From: CAVPEV01 sp963703555
GTDB taxonomy: Bacteria > Actinomycetota > Actinomycetes > Actinomycetales > Cellulomonadaceae
Reading direction: 5' to 3'
NCBI GenBank assembly: GCA_963703555.1
Contig: CAVPEV010000023.1
Span: forward strand, 1-47,465
DNA: 47,465 nt
Below are positions 28,526-41,297 of the stretch, one piece after another (position 1 is the first letter of the stretch; the number at the start of each line of letters is the position of its first letter). The notes under the pieces were generated by a model. The model ran no database searches and was not told where the DNA came from. It saw only the letters and a list, made by a program, of their open reading frames with translations. Position numbers and translations under genes: made by a program.

Positions 28526-28600
28526 TCAGGTGTTCGGGCGGTTGCCGTGGTTCGCGGGGTTGTGGCGCCGGTCCCTGCGCTTGCGGCCACGCTTGCTCAT
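28526..28600 (-). CDS. Ribosomal protein bL37 (24 residues)
   Basis: A 24-codon gene starting ATG 28600 and ending TGA at 28526. The peptide begins MSKRGRKRRDRRHNPANHGN and ends RPNT, matching the actinobacteria-specific bL37 of the large ribosomal subunit, also annotated as an AURKAIP1/COX24-domain protein. GAGGGAG lies 5 to 6 bp upstream of the ATG. It is highly basic, as expected of an rRNA-binding peptide. It is convergent with rsrA and divergent from pilT. Easily missed because of its length. Confidence 0.93.
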   Translation of the reverse strand: MSKRGRKRRDRRHNPANHGNRPNT

Positions 28601-28787
28601 CGGTGCTCCCTCAGGTCGGGGGGCGCGCGGCGGATCCCTCCTGCTGCACACCCGGGTGGGTCTGGGCGCCTGCGGCACCCCGTCTCGCCGGCCATCTTCC
28701 CACACCTGCGAGGATCGGCCGCTCGCCGGCCGCCGAGCCCCGGTGCACGGCCGATCGCGGAGGTCAAGTCGGCGCCCGGTTCATCCG
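28601..28787. other. 187-bp divergent intergenic region between bL37 and pilT
   Basis: It must hold promoters for both genes. I see no convincing -35/-10 pair. CGGAGG at about 28758 is too far from ATG 28788 to serve as its ribosome-binding site. Confidence 0.35.
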
Positions 28788-29891
28788 ATGGAGCAGGACG
28801 TGAGCGCTGCGCAGCCCCAGTCCGTCATCCCCTTGCTGCACGCCCTGGCCGAGACCGCCGGCTCGGACCTGCACGTCAAGGTCGGCTCCGCGCCGCGGGT
28901 CCGCGTCGACGGTCGGCTGCGCCGCCTGCAGATCGACCCGCTCACGCCCGCAGACACCCAGCACATGCTCACCGAGGTCCTGCCCGTCGGCCTCGTGGAC
29001 GAGTTCGGCCGCACTCACGAGGCGGACTTCGCCTACTCCCTCTCGGGGGTGGGGCGGTTCCGGGTGAACGCCTACCAGGCGCGCGGTACCTACGGCATGG
29101 TGTTCCGCCGGGTCTCCGTCGGCGCCCGCTCGCTGCAGGAGCTGGGGCTGCCCGACGTGGTCGGCGAGCTGTGCCTGGAGCCGCGGGGGCTGGTCCTCGT
29201 CACCGGTCCGACGGGTTCGGGCAAGACCACGACGCTCGCCTCGATGGTCGACCTCATCAACACCTATCGCGAGGTCAACATCGTCACGATCGAGGACCCT
29301 ATCGAGGTGCTGCACCACGACAAGAAGGCGATCGTGTCCCAGCGGGAGGTCCGCCAGGACACGGCGGACTTCGCGACGGCGCTGCGTGCCGCGCTGCGCC
29401 AGGACCCGGACGTCATCCTCGTGGGGGAGATGCGTGACGTGGAGACGGTGCGTGCGGCGCTGTCCGCCGCGGAGACCGGCCACCTCGTGCTGTCGACGCT
29501 GCACACCACCGACGCCGCGGAGTCCGTGAACCGGATCGTCGACTTCTTCGCGCCGTACGAGCAGCAGCAGATCCGGGTTGCGCTCGCGCAGGCGCTGCGT
29601 GGCGTGGTCTCGCAGCGGCTCGTGCGGCTGGCCGACGGCACCGGGCGCCGGCCGGCGGTGGAGGTGCTGGTGAACACCGGGCGGACCGCGGAGACGATCC
29701 TCGACCCGTCCGACAACCCGCCGCTGCAGGACCTCATCCGGGAGGGCGGGTTCTACAAGATGCAGACCTTCGACCAGCACCTCTTCCGGCTGGTCCGCGA
29801 GGGGGCCATCACCTACGAGGAGGCCTGCACGGTGGCGAGCAACCCCCAGGACCTCACCGTCGAGCTGCGCGGCGCCGGCGTGGTGTCCTGA
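28788..29891 (+). CDS. pilT: PilT-type twitching motility ATPase
   Basis: 367 residues from ATG 28788. GTG 28800 has a better-placed GGAG and may be the true start. An N-terminal PAS-like PilT domain (SDLHVKVGSAPRVRVDGRL) is followed by the RecA-like core: Walker A GPTGSGKTTTLAS near residue 140, an Asp box IEDPIEV, Walker B DPDVILVGEMRDVETV and the His box HLVLSTLHTTDAAESVNRI. C-terminal YKMQTFDQHLFRLV is PilT-like. PilT retracts type IV pili. No other type IVa pilus gene is in the window, so its partner machinery must lie elsewhere or it serves the Tad-type system. Confidence 0.93.
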   Translation: MEQDVSAAQPQSVIPLLHALAETAGSDLHVKVGSAPRVRVDGRLRRLQIDPLTPADTQHMLTEVLPVGLVDEFGRTHEADFAYSLSGVGRFRVNAYQARGTYGMVFRRVSVGARSLQELGLPDVVGELCLEPRGLVLVTGPTGSGKTTTLASMVDLINTYREVNIVTIEDPIEVLHHDKKAIVSQREVRQDTADFATALRAALRQDPDVILVGEMRDVETVRAALSAAETGHLVLSTLHTTDAAESVNRIVDFFAPYEQQQIRVALAQALRGVVSQRLVRLADGTGRRPAVEVLVNTGRTAETILDPSDNPPLQDLIREGGFYKMQTFDQHLFRLVREGAITYEEACTVASNPQDLTVELRGAGVVS

Positions 29892-29894
29892 CCG

Positions 29895-30494
29895 TCAGGC
29901 CTCGTCGTCGGGCAGGCCGAGCCAGGCCCGCCAGCCGGAGTGCAGCACCAACCAGGCCATCAGCCCGTAGCCGGCCTGCCCGGGCAGCAGGCCGTCGCCC
30001 TGGGCCAGGTCTGCGAGCCACTGCTCGTGGCCGGCGAGCGGTCCGTACGTGTCCACGTACGGCACCCGGCGCCGGCCGGCGACGTCGGCGCAGGCGGCCG
30101 AGAGCTCGGCGATCGGGCCGGCATCCTCGGGGCGACCCGGCGGCGGGCCCACGACGAACGACTTCGTGCTGCCGGACTGGGCGACGTCGAGGATGTCGGC
30201 CAGGTTGAGCCTGGTGCGGGCCAAGGACACGCCCGCGCCCGGGTCCGCGCGCCCGACCGCCACGACCAGGCGGTTGTCGGCCGCCCGGTGCGTGCGTCGG
30301 GCGACCTCCTCCTGCCACCGGGCGCGCAGCGCCGTGGTCGTCTCACCGGGCACGGCGAGGGGCAGGAACATGGCGGCAGGCGCGGCGCGCGTGCGCCCGG
30401 CGACCCGTCCGACCCAGCCAAGGCCTCGCGGGTCGCCCGCCCCGGCCACCAGCTCGTCCCCGATGACGACGACCCGCAGGGGGGTGTCTGGCAC
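29895..30494 (-). CDS. GDSL/SGNH-like hydrolase, divergent active site
   Basis: 199 residues from GTG 30494, which follows AGGAG by about 8 bp. The block I motif of SGNH hydrolases is replaced by GDELVAGAGD (Glu in place of Ser). An SGNH-like alpha/beta pattern follows: LGWVGRVAGRT, VPGETTTALRARWQEEVARR, NRLVVAVGRADPGAGVS. Block V, usually DxxH, reads GDGLLPGQAGY without His. The catalytic Ser and His therefore appear absent, so hydrolase activity is doubtful. Convergent with pilT, whose stop is 3 bp away. Confidence 0.78.
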   Translation of the reverse strand: MPDTPLRVVVIGDELVAGAGDPRGLGWVGRVAGRTRAAPAAMFLPLAVPGETTTALRARWQEEVARRTHRAADNRLVVAVGRADPGAGVSLARTRLNLADILDVAQSGSTKSFVVGPPPGRPEDAGPIAELSAACADVAGRRRVPYVDTYGPLAGHEQWLADLAQGDGLLPGQAGYGLMAWLVLHSGWRAWLGLPDDEA

Positions 30495-30520
30495 GCTCGT
30501 CGCTCCTGTTCCGGTGACCG

Positions 30521-30607
30521 GCCCCCGGGGCCCGGGGGCAGACCCCGTCCGGGACGACCGCCGTCCACGACGCGGGACCGCGCCCGGCCGGGCGCCCGCC
30601 CAGTCTG
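30521..30607 (-). promoter_or_regulatory. Promoter and leader hairpin of the SGNH-like gene
   Basis: On the minus strand CAGACT (30607 to 30602) could start transcription near 30595. The 100-nt leader carries a strong GC hairpin at 30521-30539 (GCCCCCGGG then CCCGGGGGC). The rest of the 181-bp gap to kgd shows no gene. Confidence 0.4.
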
Positions 30608-30675
30608 GCAGGTGGCCGCGCGCCGACGCGGCGGCACGCCACGGTGGGGCCGCATCCGGCGCAGGTGCGCGCCGG

Positions 30676-34452
<3,777 letters not shown>

Positions 34453-34573
34453 GCGAGGTCAGCCCACTTCCGCGCGGCAGGGCTCGCCGCGCCATCGTCG
34501 GATCTGTCAACGCCCAGCCTAGGCCTCCGGTCCTAGGTCGCCCGGACGAGGTCGGGTGCCGGACCCAGAGCCG
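34453..34573 (-). promoter_or_regulatory. 121-bp upstream region of kgd
   Basis: Two candidates conflict. A perfect TTGACA (minus strand, 34510 to 34505) has no matching -10 box at 16-18 bp. TAGGCT (minus strand, 34521 to 34516) is a good -10 box but lacks a clear -35 box. Two CCTAGG hexamers flank it. No gene is present. Confidence 0.3.
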
Positions 34574-35374
34574 TCAGGTGACGTCGCGGCGGAACGTCGT
34601 CCAGCGGCCGAGGGCGGTGAGCACCGCGGCGTAGCCGACGAGCACGAGGAGGCCCTGCCACCAGGACAGCAGGCTCGACGTGCCGGCTGCCGCGGACAGG
34701 CTGCCTCCCGCCGCGGCGTCCCCGGCGGCCCCGGGCAGGAACCGGGGGATGCCGGCGGTCGCGGTCCACTGCGCCAGGCCGATCCGCAGCAGCGGCTCGA
34801 CGATCTGGTTGAAGGCGAGGATGACGACGATGGCGGCGACCTGGTTGCGCAGCATCGCGCCGAACCCGACACCGACCGCTGCCCACAGGGCCATCGCCAC
34901 GATCCCCAGACCGATGCCGCGCAGCACCTGATCGTCGGCCACCAAGGTCGGGTGGCCCCGCATCGCCAGGACCCCGGCGCCGGTGGCCACCGACACTGCG
35001 GTGCCGACGACGCCGAAGACCAGGCCGGCACCCAGGCCGGTGACGAGCTTCGCGACCAGCAGGCGGGTACGGGACGGGTCCGCCAGCAGCGTCGGCGTGA
35101 GGGTCTGGTGCCGGAACTCCCCGGTCACCATCATGGCGCCGACGATCAGGGGGAACGCGTACCCGAGCGACACCGCCAGGCTGTACAGGCTGTGCGCCAC
35201 GTCGACGTCGCTCATCGGCTGGCCGGCCGCAGCACCTCCGGCCGGCTCGGTCGTGAGGGCGAACCCCAGCACTGCCGCGAGGAAGACCATGGCCGCGGCC
35301 ATGCAGGCCAGCAGGATCCACCACATCCGGGTCGTGACCAGCTTGCGGTACTCGGTGACGAGCGCGGCCCTCAC
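34574..35374 (-). CDS. ABC transporter permease (ABC-2 type)
   Basis: 266 residues from GTG 35374, overlapping the ATPase stop (GTGA). Six hydrophobic segments: residues 18-42, 68-88, about 108-135, 146-165, about 175-195 and 235-255. The cytoplasmic loop MMVTGEFRHQTLTPTLLADP is the ABC-2 signature near TM2. It pairs with the upstream ATPase to form an exporter, probably of a lipid, antibiotic or peptide; substrate unknown. A two-component system lies just upstream on the same strand, an arrangement often linked to antimicrobial sensing. Confidence 0.88.
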   Translation of the reverse strand: MRAALVTEYRKLVTTRMWWILLACMAAAMVFLAAVLGFALTTEPAGGAAAGQPMSDVDVAHSLYSLAVSLGYAFPLIVGAMMVTGEFRHQTLTPTLLADPSRTRLLVAKLVTGLGAGLVFGVVGTAVSVATGAGVLAMRGHPTLVADDQVLRGIGLGIVAMALWAAVGVGFGAMLRNQVAAIVVILAFNQIVEPLLRIGLAQWTATAGIPRFLPGAAGDAAAGGSLSAAAGTSSLLSWWQGLLVLVGYAAVLTALGRWTTFRRDVT

Positions 35375-36402
35375 CGGGCACCTCCTGCGACGGTCGGGCC
35401 GGCGGCGGCCGCGGCTGACGGGTCCTCCGCAGGTCGGCGTTCCTTCACCGGTGACCGTTCCCCTGCCGCTGACCGTTCCCCCGCCGCTGACCGTTCCCCC
35501 ACGAGGGACAAGAAGACGTCCTCCAGGCCGACCTCGTGGGCACTGAGCTCGTGCAGCGGGACCCCGGCGGCGAAGGCCGCGTCGCCGACCTCGGCGGCGG
35601 TCGGGCCGCGCAGCTGCGCCACGCCCGGCGCGGGGCGCTCGGCGCGCGCCGCCCAGCCGTGGGCGTCGAGCAACCGGTCCAGGCCGGCGGGGTCGGGGGA
35701 GACCACGCGCGTCGAGGGCTCCGCCAGGCGGGCCAGCTCGGCCAGCGGCGAGGCGTGCACCAGCCGGCCGTGGGCGATGATGACGACATCCTCGACGGTC
35801 TGCTGCACCTCCGAGAGCACGTGGCTGGACAGCAGCACGGTCCTACCCTGCGCAGCCAGCGCCCGCAACAGCTGGCGCAACCAGCGGATGCCCTCCGGGT
35901 CCAGGCCGTTGGCCGGCTCGTCGAGCACGAGCACGGCCGGGTCGGCCAGCAACGTGGTCGCCAGCCCGAGCCGCTGGCGCATGCCGAGGGAGAACCCGCC
36001 GACCCGGCGGTCGGCGGCGTCGGTGAGCCCGACCAGCTCCAGGACCTCGTCGGCCCGGCGGTCCGGCACACCGGCCTGCGGGGCGTAGACGCGCAGGTGG
36101 TCCCGGGCGGTGCGGCCCGGGTGGAAGCTGGCGGCCTCCAGCGCTGCGCCGACGGTGGCCAGCGGCCGGTCCAGCTCCGCGTATCGGCGCCCGCCGATGG
36201 TGGCGGTGCCGGACGTCGGGGTCACCAGGCCGAGCAGGATCCGCAACGTCGTCGTCTTGCCCGCGCCGTTCGGCCCGAGGAAGCCGGTCACCCGCCCGGG
36301 CCGGACGGTGAACGTCACGTCGTCGACGGCGCGCACCGGGCCGAACGTCTTGGTCAGCGACGTGACGGCGACCACGCCGTCCGACGGCGAGTGTGCGGGC
36401 AT
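35371..36402 (-). CDS. ABC transporter ATP-binding protein
   Basis: 343 residues; ATG 36402 preceded by AGGAGA. Walker A GPNGAGKTTTLR, Q-loop region, signature FSLGMRQRLGLA, Walker B VLVLDEPANGLDPEG and the H-loop SSHVL are intact. This is the BcrA/CcmA-like subfamily used by ABC-2 exporters. A degenerate C-terminal extension includes three GERSAA-type hexads from 18-bp repeats. The 4-bp overlap with the permease marks a unit. It has its own likely promoter (TAGCAT, minus strand, 36523 to 36518). Confidence 0.93.
   Translation of the reverse strand: MPAHSPSDGVVAVTSLTKTFGPVRAVDDVTFTVRPGRVTGFLGPNGAGKTTTLRILLGLVTPTSGTATIGGRRYAELDRPLATVGAALEAASFHPGRTARDHLRVYAPQAGVPDRRADEVLELVGLTDAADRRVGGFSLGMRQRLGLATTLLADPAVLVLDEPANGLDPEGIRWLRQLLRALAAQGRTVLLSSHVLSEVQQTVEDVVIIAHGRLVHASPLAELARLAEPSTRVVSPDPAGLDRLLDAHGWAARAERPAPGVAQLRGPTAAEVGDAAFAAGVPLHELSAHEVGLEDVFLSLVGERSAAGERSAAGERSPVKERRPAEDPSAAAAAGPTVAGGAR
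35453..35506 (-). repeat. Three 18-bp tandem repeats in the ABC ATPase C-terminus
   Basis: Three in-frame copies (35453, 35471, 35489) encode VGERSA-like hexads; the first two differ at one base and the third diverges in its last third. Confidence 0.85.
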
Positions 36403-36446
36403 GCCTCTCCTGACCCTGCTGCGCGACGCCGCCCAGCAGCTGGTGT

Positions 36447-36550
36447 GCCCGGCGCCGGGTGCTCTGCGGCGGCCCGGTGCGGTGCTCTGCGGCCCGGTGC
36501 GGTGCTCCCGCGCCCCGATGCTAGGGGATGGCGGCAGCCCGGCGCCGGGC
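36447..36550 (-). promoter_or_regulatory. Terminator-like palindrome, -10 box and leader repeats between HK and ABC genes
   Basis: A perfect palindrome GCCCGGCGCCGGGC (36537-36550) lies directly after the HK stop. TAGCAT (minus strand, 36523 to 36518) would initiate the ABC transcript near 36511. The leader contains two copies of a GGTGCTCTGCGG...CCCGGTGC repeat (36458-36480, 36481-36500) and a second near copy of the palindrome at 36447-36460. The HK-ABC gap of 155 bp thus seems to separate two transcription units. Confidence 0.5.
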
Positions 36551-36557
36551 CGAGGTC

Positions 36558-37648
<1,091 letters not shown>

Positions 37649-37652
<4 letters not shown>

Positions 37653-38479
37653 GTGGGCGAGCCGGCTTCGGCAGGGTCGGCCTCGGCGGGGTCGGCGGGT
37701 CGCCGTCCGGGGTCGGTCGCGGAGCCTGCTGCTCCGCCCGGCTCGGCGGGCTCGAAGGCGTAGCCCACGCCGTGCACGGTGCGGATGAGGTCGGGGCCGA
37801 GCTTGCGGCGCAGGGCCTTGATGTGGGAGTCGACCGTGCGGGTGCCGCTGGCGTCGACCCAGTCCCAGACCTGGGCCAGCAGCCGCTCACGGGTGAGCAC
37901 CGTGCGCGGTGTCCCGGCCAGCGCCACGAGCAGGTCGAACTCGGTGGGGGTCAGGTGCACCTCCCGGCCGTCGCGCAGGACGCGCCGCTGGGCGCGGTCC
38001 ACGGTCACGTCGCCGACCACCAGCGGTGGCTCGGCGTCCGACCGGGAGCCCGCCGCGGCGGCGAGCACCGCCCGCGCCTGTCGGCGCACCAAGGCCTTCG
38101 TGCGGGCGACGAGCTCCCGCATGGAGAACGGCTTGGTCATGTAGTCGTCGGCCCCCACGCCCAGCCCGACGAGCATGTCGGTCTCGTCGTCGCGCGCGGT
38201 GAGCATGAGCACGGGCACGGGGCGCTCGGCCTGGACGATCCGGCACACCTCGAGGCCGTCGATGCCGGGCAGCATGACGTCCAGGACGATGACGTCCGGC
38301 TCGAGCCGGCGGGCCGCGGCGACGCCGGACGGCCCGTCGACCGCCGTCTGCACCCGGTAGCCCTCGGCGCGCAGGCGGTGGGCGACCGCCGCGGCGATCG
38401 ACGGCTCGTCCTCCACGACCAGCACCAGAGCCGGCTCGTCGCCGTGGGTCGCCGGGGCCGGGCCGCTGGGCGTCGTCAT
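37649..38479 (-). CDS. OmpR-family response regulator
   Basis: 276 residues from ATG 38479. Receiver domain with LVVEDEPSIAAAVAHRLRAE, phospho-acceptor Asp67 (VIVLDVMLPGIDG), MLTARDDE and TKPFSMREL. The winged-helix output domain spans about residues 165-255 (LTPTEFDLLVALAGTPRTVL, SGTRTVDSHIKALRRKLG). The C-terminal tail ends in ADPAEADPAEAGSPT, another short in-frame repeat. It overlaps the histidine kinase by 4 bp (GTGA) and forms a two-component pair with it. No clear -35 box upstream. Confidence 0.93.
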
Positions 38480-38558
38480 GACGTCCAGCGTGGCACAGGC
38501 GTGCTCAGCGGTCCGGCCGATCCTGTGGTCGCCCTCGCGATCGCGGCCACGGGATTCG

Positions 38559-38564
38559 TATGAT
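38559..38564 (+). promoter_or_regulatory. -10 element of the CNNM operon
   Basis: TATGAT with a predicted start near 38571, three bases before ATG 38574. A -35 box is not obvious. Confidence 0.5.
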
Positions 38565-38573
38565 GGGGCGACC

Positions 38574-38702
38574 ATGAGCAGCTCAAGTCGCTGCCGGCGT
38601 CGTCCGCGGGGTCCCCGTCCCGATCGTGACCCTGCCGGCCCCCCCCGAGTCCTGCCAGCCGCACCCGCCGACGCCTGCCCGGGGGCCGGCCGCCCGTGCT
38701 GA
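38574..38702 (+). CDS. Putative proline-rich leader peptide (uORF) overlapping the CNNM gene
   Basis: 42 codons, starting MSSSSRCRRRPRGPRPDRDP and ending ACPGAGRPC. Ten of 42 residues are Pro and three are Cys. The ATG is about three bases from the predicted transcript start, so translation would be nearly leaderless, and the TGA stop (38700-38702) lies 4-6 bases into the following gene, which begins at GTG 38696. That overlap is compatible with termination-reinitiation. It includes an eight-C run at 38639-38646, so the frame depends on an accurate homopolymer count. I cannot show that it is translated. Confidence 0.35.
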   Translation: MSSSSRCRRRPRGPRPDRDPAGPPRVLPAAPADACPGAGRPC

Positions 38703-40027
38703 GCGACTGGTTGCTCGTCGCCCTCGGGGTGCTGCTCACCGCGGGCACGGCGGTGTTCGTCGGCACCGAGTTCTCCCTGGTCACCTTGGACCCGGCGATC
38801 CTGGCCCGGGAGACGCGACCGGACGACCGGCGGGGCCACGCCGTGCTGAGGGCGTTGCACCGGCTGTCCACCGAGCTGTCCGGCGCCCAGGTCGGCATCA
38901 CCCTGACCACGATCCTGCTCGGCTACACCACGCAGCCCGCCGTGCTGCGCCTGCTCCGGCTGCCGGCGGACGCCGCCCTCGGCCCGGTGGCCGGCGGCGC
39001 GGTGGCAGGCGTCGTGACGATCCTGTTCGTCAACGGCTTCTCGATGCTGTTCGGCGAGCTCGTTCCGAAGAACTTCGCCATCAGCCACGCCCGCGGCACC
39101 GCGCGGGCGGTCGCGCCGCTGCAGCGGGCCTTCACCGCCGTGCTGTACCCGGTGGTCGCGCTGACCAACGGCAGCGCGAACGCCGTCCTGCACCGGCTCG
39201 GCGTGGAGCCCACCGAGGAGCTGTCCGGGGCGCGGTCCGCCCGGGAGCTGGCCGCCCTGGTGCGCCGGTCCGCCGAAGCCGGCACGCTCGACCGGTCGAC
39301 GGCGCGTCTGCTGACGAACTCCATCGACTTCGGCGAGCTCACTGCGATCGACGTCATGACCGATCGCCAGCGCATGGTGGTCCTGCCGCGGGTGGCCACC
39401 GCGGCCGACGTGCTGGCCCTCGCGCAGGCGACCGGGCACTCCCGGTTCCCGGTGATCGACGAGGACCGCGACGACGTGGTGGGGATCGTCCACCTGCGCC
39501 GCGCCGTAGCGGTGCCCTACGAGCGGCGGGCCGAGGTGCCGGCCGCCGCCCTGATGGTCCCGGCGCCCCGCGTGCCCGAGACGGTGGGCCTGGGCCCGTT
39601 GCTGCTGCAGCTGCGCGCCGAGGGGCCGCAGATGGCGGTGGTCGCCGACGAGTACGGCGGCACGTCCGGGGTGGTGACCCTGGAGGACGTGGTCGAGGAG
39701 CTGGTCGGCGAGGTGTCCGACGAGCATGACCCGCTCCGCCCCACGCCGTCACGGACCGCCGACGGCTCCTGGCTGCTGCCCGGCCTCATGCGTCCCGACG
39801 AGGTGGCGGAGGTCACCGGCCTGCGGGTGCCCGAGGAAGGCCCGTACGAGACCCTCGGCGGCCTGGTCATGGCCGCGCTGGGCCGTGTGCCGCAGGCCGG
39901 CGACGAGGTCGTCGTGGACGGGGTGGCGCTGCGGGTCGAGCGGATGGACGGCCGCCGGGTGGCCCGGGTGCGCGCCGTGCCGACCGGCGTCCCGGCCGGG
40001 CCCGGGCCGCAGGGGAGCCGGCCATGA
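38696..40027 (+). CDS. CNNM/CorC-type (hemolysin family) membrane protein with CBS pair
   Basis: 443 residues from GTG 38696. N-terminal DUF21/CNNM membrane domain with three to four helices (residues 3-25, 60-80, 92-118), including FGELVPKNFAISHARGTARA. A CBS pair follows at about 205-330 (TGHSRFPVIDEDRDDVVGIV, VVADEYGGTSGVVTLEDVVE). The C-terminal CorC_HlyC domain (about 355-430) ends RVERMDGRRVARVRAV. Such proteins are implicated in Mg2+ or Co2+ efflux; direct hemolytic activity is not implied. ATGA overlap with a paralogue downstream suggests they work as a pair. Confidence 0.92.
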   Translation: MLSDWLLVALGVLLTAGTAVFVGTEFSLVTLDPAILARETRPDDRRGHAVLRALHRLSTELSGAQVGITLTTILLGYTTQPAVLRLLRLPADAALGPVAGGAVAGVVTILFVNGFSMLFGELVPKNFAISHARGTARAVAPLQRAFTAVLYPVVALTNGSANAVLHRLGVEPTEELSGARSARELAALVRRSAEAGTLDRSTARLLTNSIDFGELTAIDVMTDRQRMVVLPRVATAADVLALAQATGHSRFPVIDEDRDDVVGIVHLRRAVAVPYERRAEVPAAALMVPAPRVPETVGLGPLLLQLRAEGPQMAVVADEYGGTSGVVTLEDVVEELVGEVSDEHDPLRPTPSRTADGSWLLPGLMRPDEVAEVTGLRVPEEGPYETLGGLVMAALGRVPQAGDEVVVDGVALRVERMDGRRVARVRAVPTGVPAGPGPQGSRP

Positions 40028-41064
40028 GCACCGGCCCGGCCCTGCTGCTGGCAGTGTTCCTTCTGGCGGGCAACGCGTTCTTCGTCGGCGCGGAGTTCGC
40101 GATCATGTCCGCCCGTCGGTCCGCCATCGAGCCCCTGGCCGCCGAGGGCGACCGGCGGGCCACCACGGTGCTGTGGGCGATGGAACATGTCTCGCTCATG
40201 CTGGCGGCCGCGCAGCTGGGCGTGACCGTGTGCTCCACGAGCCTCGGCGTCGTCGCCGAGCCGGCGATCGCGGTGCTCATCCGGTCGCCCCTGCACGCCC
40301 TGGGCGTCGAGGGCCCGTGGGTGCACGCGGTGGCTACCGTCATCGCGCTGGTGCTCGTGGTCTACCTGCACGTGGTGCTCGGTGAGATGGTGCCGAAGAA
40401 CCTCACCCTGACCGGCCCGGACCGGGCCGCGCTGGCCCTGGGCCCGCCGCTCGTGGCGGTGAGTCGGGCCGTCCGCCCGGTGATCGTCGCGCTGAACTGG
40501 CTGGCCAACCACGTGCTGCGGCTCGCCGGGGTCCGGCCGCAGGACGAGGTGACATCGGCCTTCACGGCGGAGGAGGTGCAGTCGATCGTCGAGCGCTCGC
40601 AGGCCGAGGGGGTCCTCGAGGACACCCAGGGCCTGCTCACGGGTGCTCTGCAGTTCTCCGACCGGACCGCCGGGGACGTCATGGTGCCGGTGGATGAGCT
40701 CGTCACGGTGGCGCCGGGGGTGACCCCGGCGCAGATCGAGCACGTGGTGGCGCGGACCGGGTTCAGCCGGTTCCCCGTGCAGGAGCCCGACGGCACGCTG
40801 TCCGGCTACCTGCACCTCAAGGACATCCTCTACGCCGACGCGACGAGCCGTGACCTGCCGGTCCCCGCCGGGCGGGTCCGCGAGTTCGCCGTGACGGCAC
40901 CCGACCACGAGGTGGAGGCCGCGCTGGCCGCCATGCAGCGCACCGGCGCGCACCTGGCCCGGGTCGACGACGACGGCGCCGCGGTGGGTGTCGTCTTCCT
41001 CGAGGACATCCTCGAGGAGCTGGTCGGCGAGGTGCACGACGCGATGCAGCGCGAGAACCGCTGA
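40024..41064 (+). CDS. CNNM/CorC-type membrane protein, shorter paralogue
   Basis: 346 residues; ATG 40024 overlaps the first paralogue's stop. The DUF21 membrane domain contains NAFFVGAEFAIMSARRSAIE and LGEMVPKNLTLTGPDRAALA. The CBS pair ends DDDGAAVGVVFLEDILEELV. It lacks the C-terminal CorC_HlyC domain of its neighbour. Tandem long/short CNNM pairs are common in actinobacteria and may form heteromers. The 233 bp downstream contain a promoter but no terminator that I can see. Confidence 0.92.
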   Translation: MSTGPALLLAVFLLAGNAFFVGAEFAIMSARRSAIEPLAAEGDRRATTVLWAMEHVSLMLAAAQLGVTVCSTSLGVVAEPAIAVLIRSPLHALGVEGPWVHAVATVIALVLVVYLHVVLGEMVPKNLTLTGPDRAALALGPPLVAVSRAVRPVIVALNWLANHVLRLAGVRPQDEVTSAFTAEEVQSIVERSQAEGVLEDTQGLLTGALQFSDRTAGDVMVPVDELVTVAPGVTPAQIEHVVARTGFSRFPVQEPDGTLSGYLHLKDILYADATSRDLPVPAGRVREFAVTAPDHEVEAALAAMQRTGAHLARVDDDGAAVGVVFLEDILEELVGEVHDAMQRENR

Positions 41065-41179
41065 CCGGCGTCGGCCGGTGGGCATCGGGCGCGGGGGGTG
41101 GGCCGGCAGCCCGCGCGCCCGACCACACCGAGCCACCCACAGATCACGGATCCGATGGCACCGCATGAGCCCCACGGGC

Positions 41180-41209
41180 TTGGAATCGGCCACCCACCTC
41201 CGTTATGGT
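41180..41209 (+). promoter_or_regulatory. Primary-sigma promoter of the M15 peptidase gene
   Basis: TTGGAA (41180-41185) and TATGGT (41204-41209) separated by 18 bp, in a noticeably less GC-rich stretch. The predicted leader is about 80 nt with a GGTCCG...CGGACC hairpin just after the start. No riboswitch consensus was recognised with confidence. Confidence 0.55.
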
Positions 41210-41297
41210 CTCGTGATGTTGGTCCGGGCGCGCGGTCCGGACCCGTGGGGCCATCGGCCTCCCGGTCGATCGCCGTCAGCGCCGGTTCGGAGGTGTC

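Noticed and set aside
34505..34510. Perfect TTGACA as the kgd -35 box
   Set aside because: No acceptable -10 hexamer at 16-18 bp downstream; kept only as a possibility in the intergenic note.
41210..41297. c-di-AMP (ydaO-type) riboswitch ahead of the M15 peptidase
   Set aside because: Such riboswitches often precede wall hydrolases in actinobacteria, but the leader of about 80 nt is too short and I could not match the conserved core.
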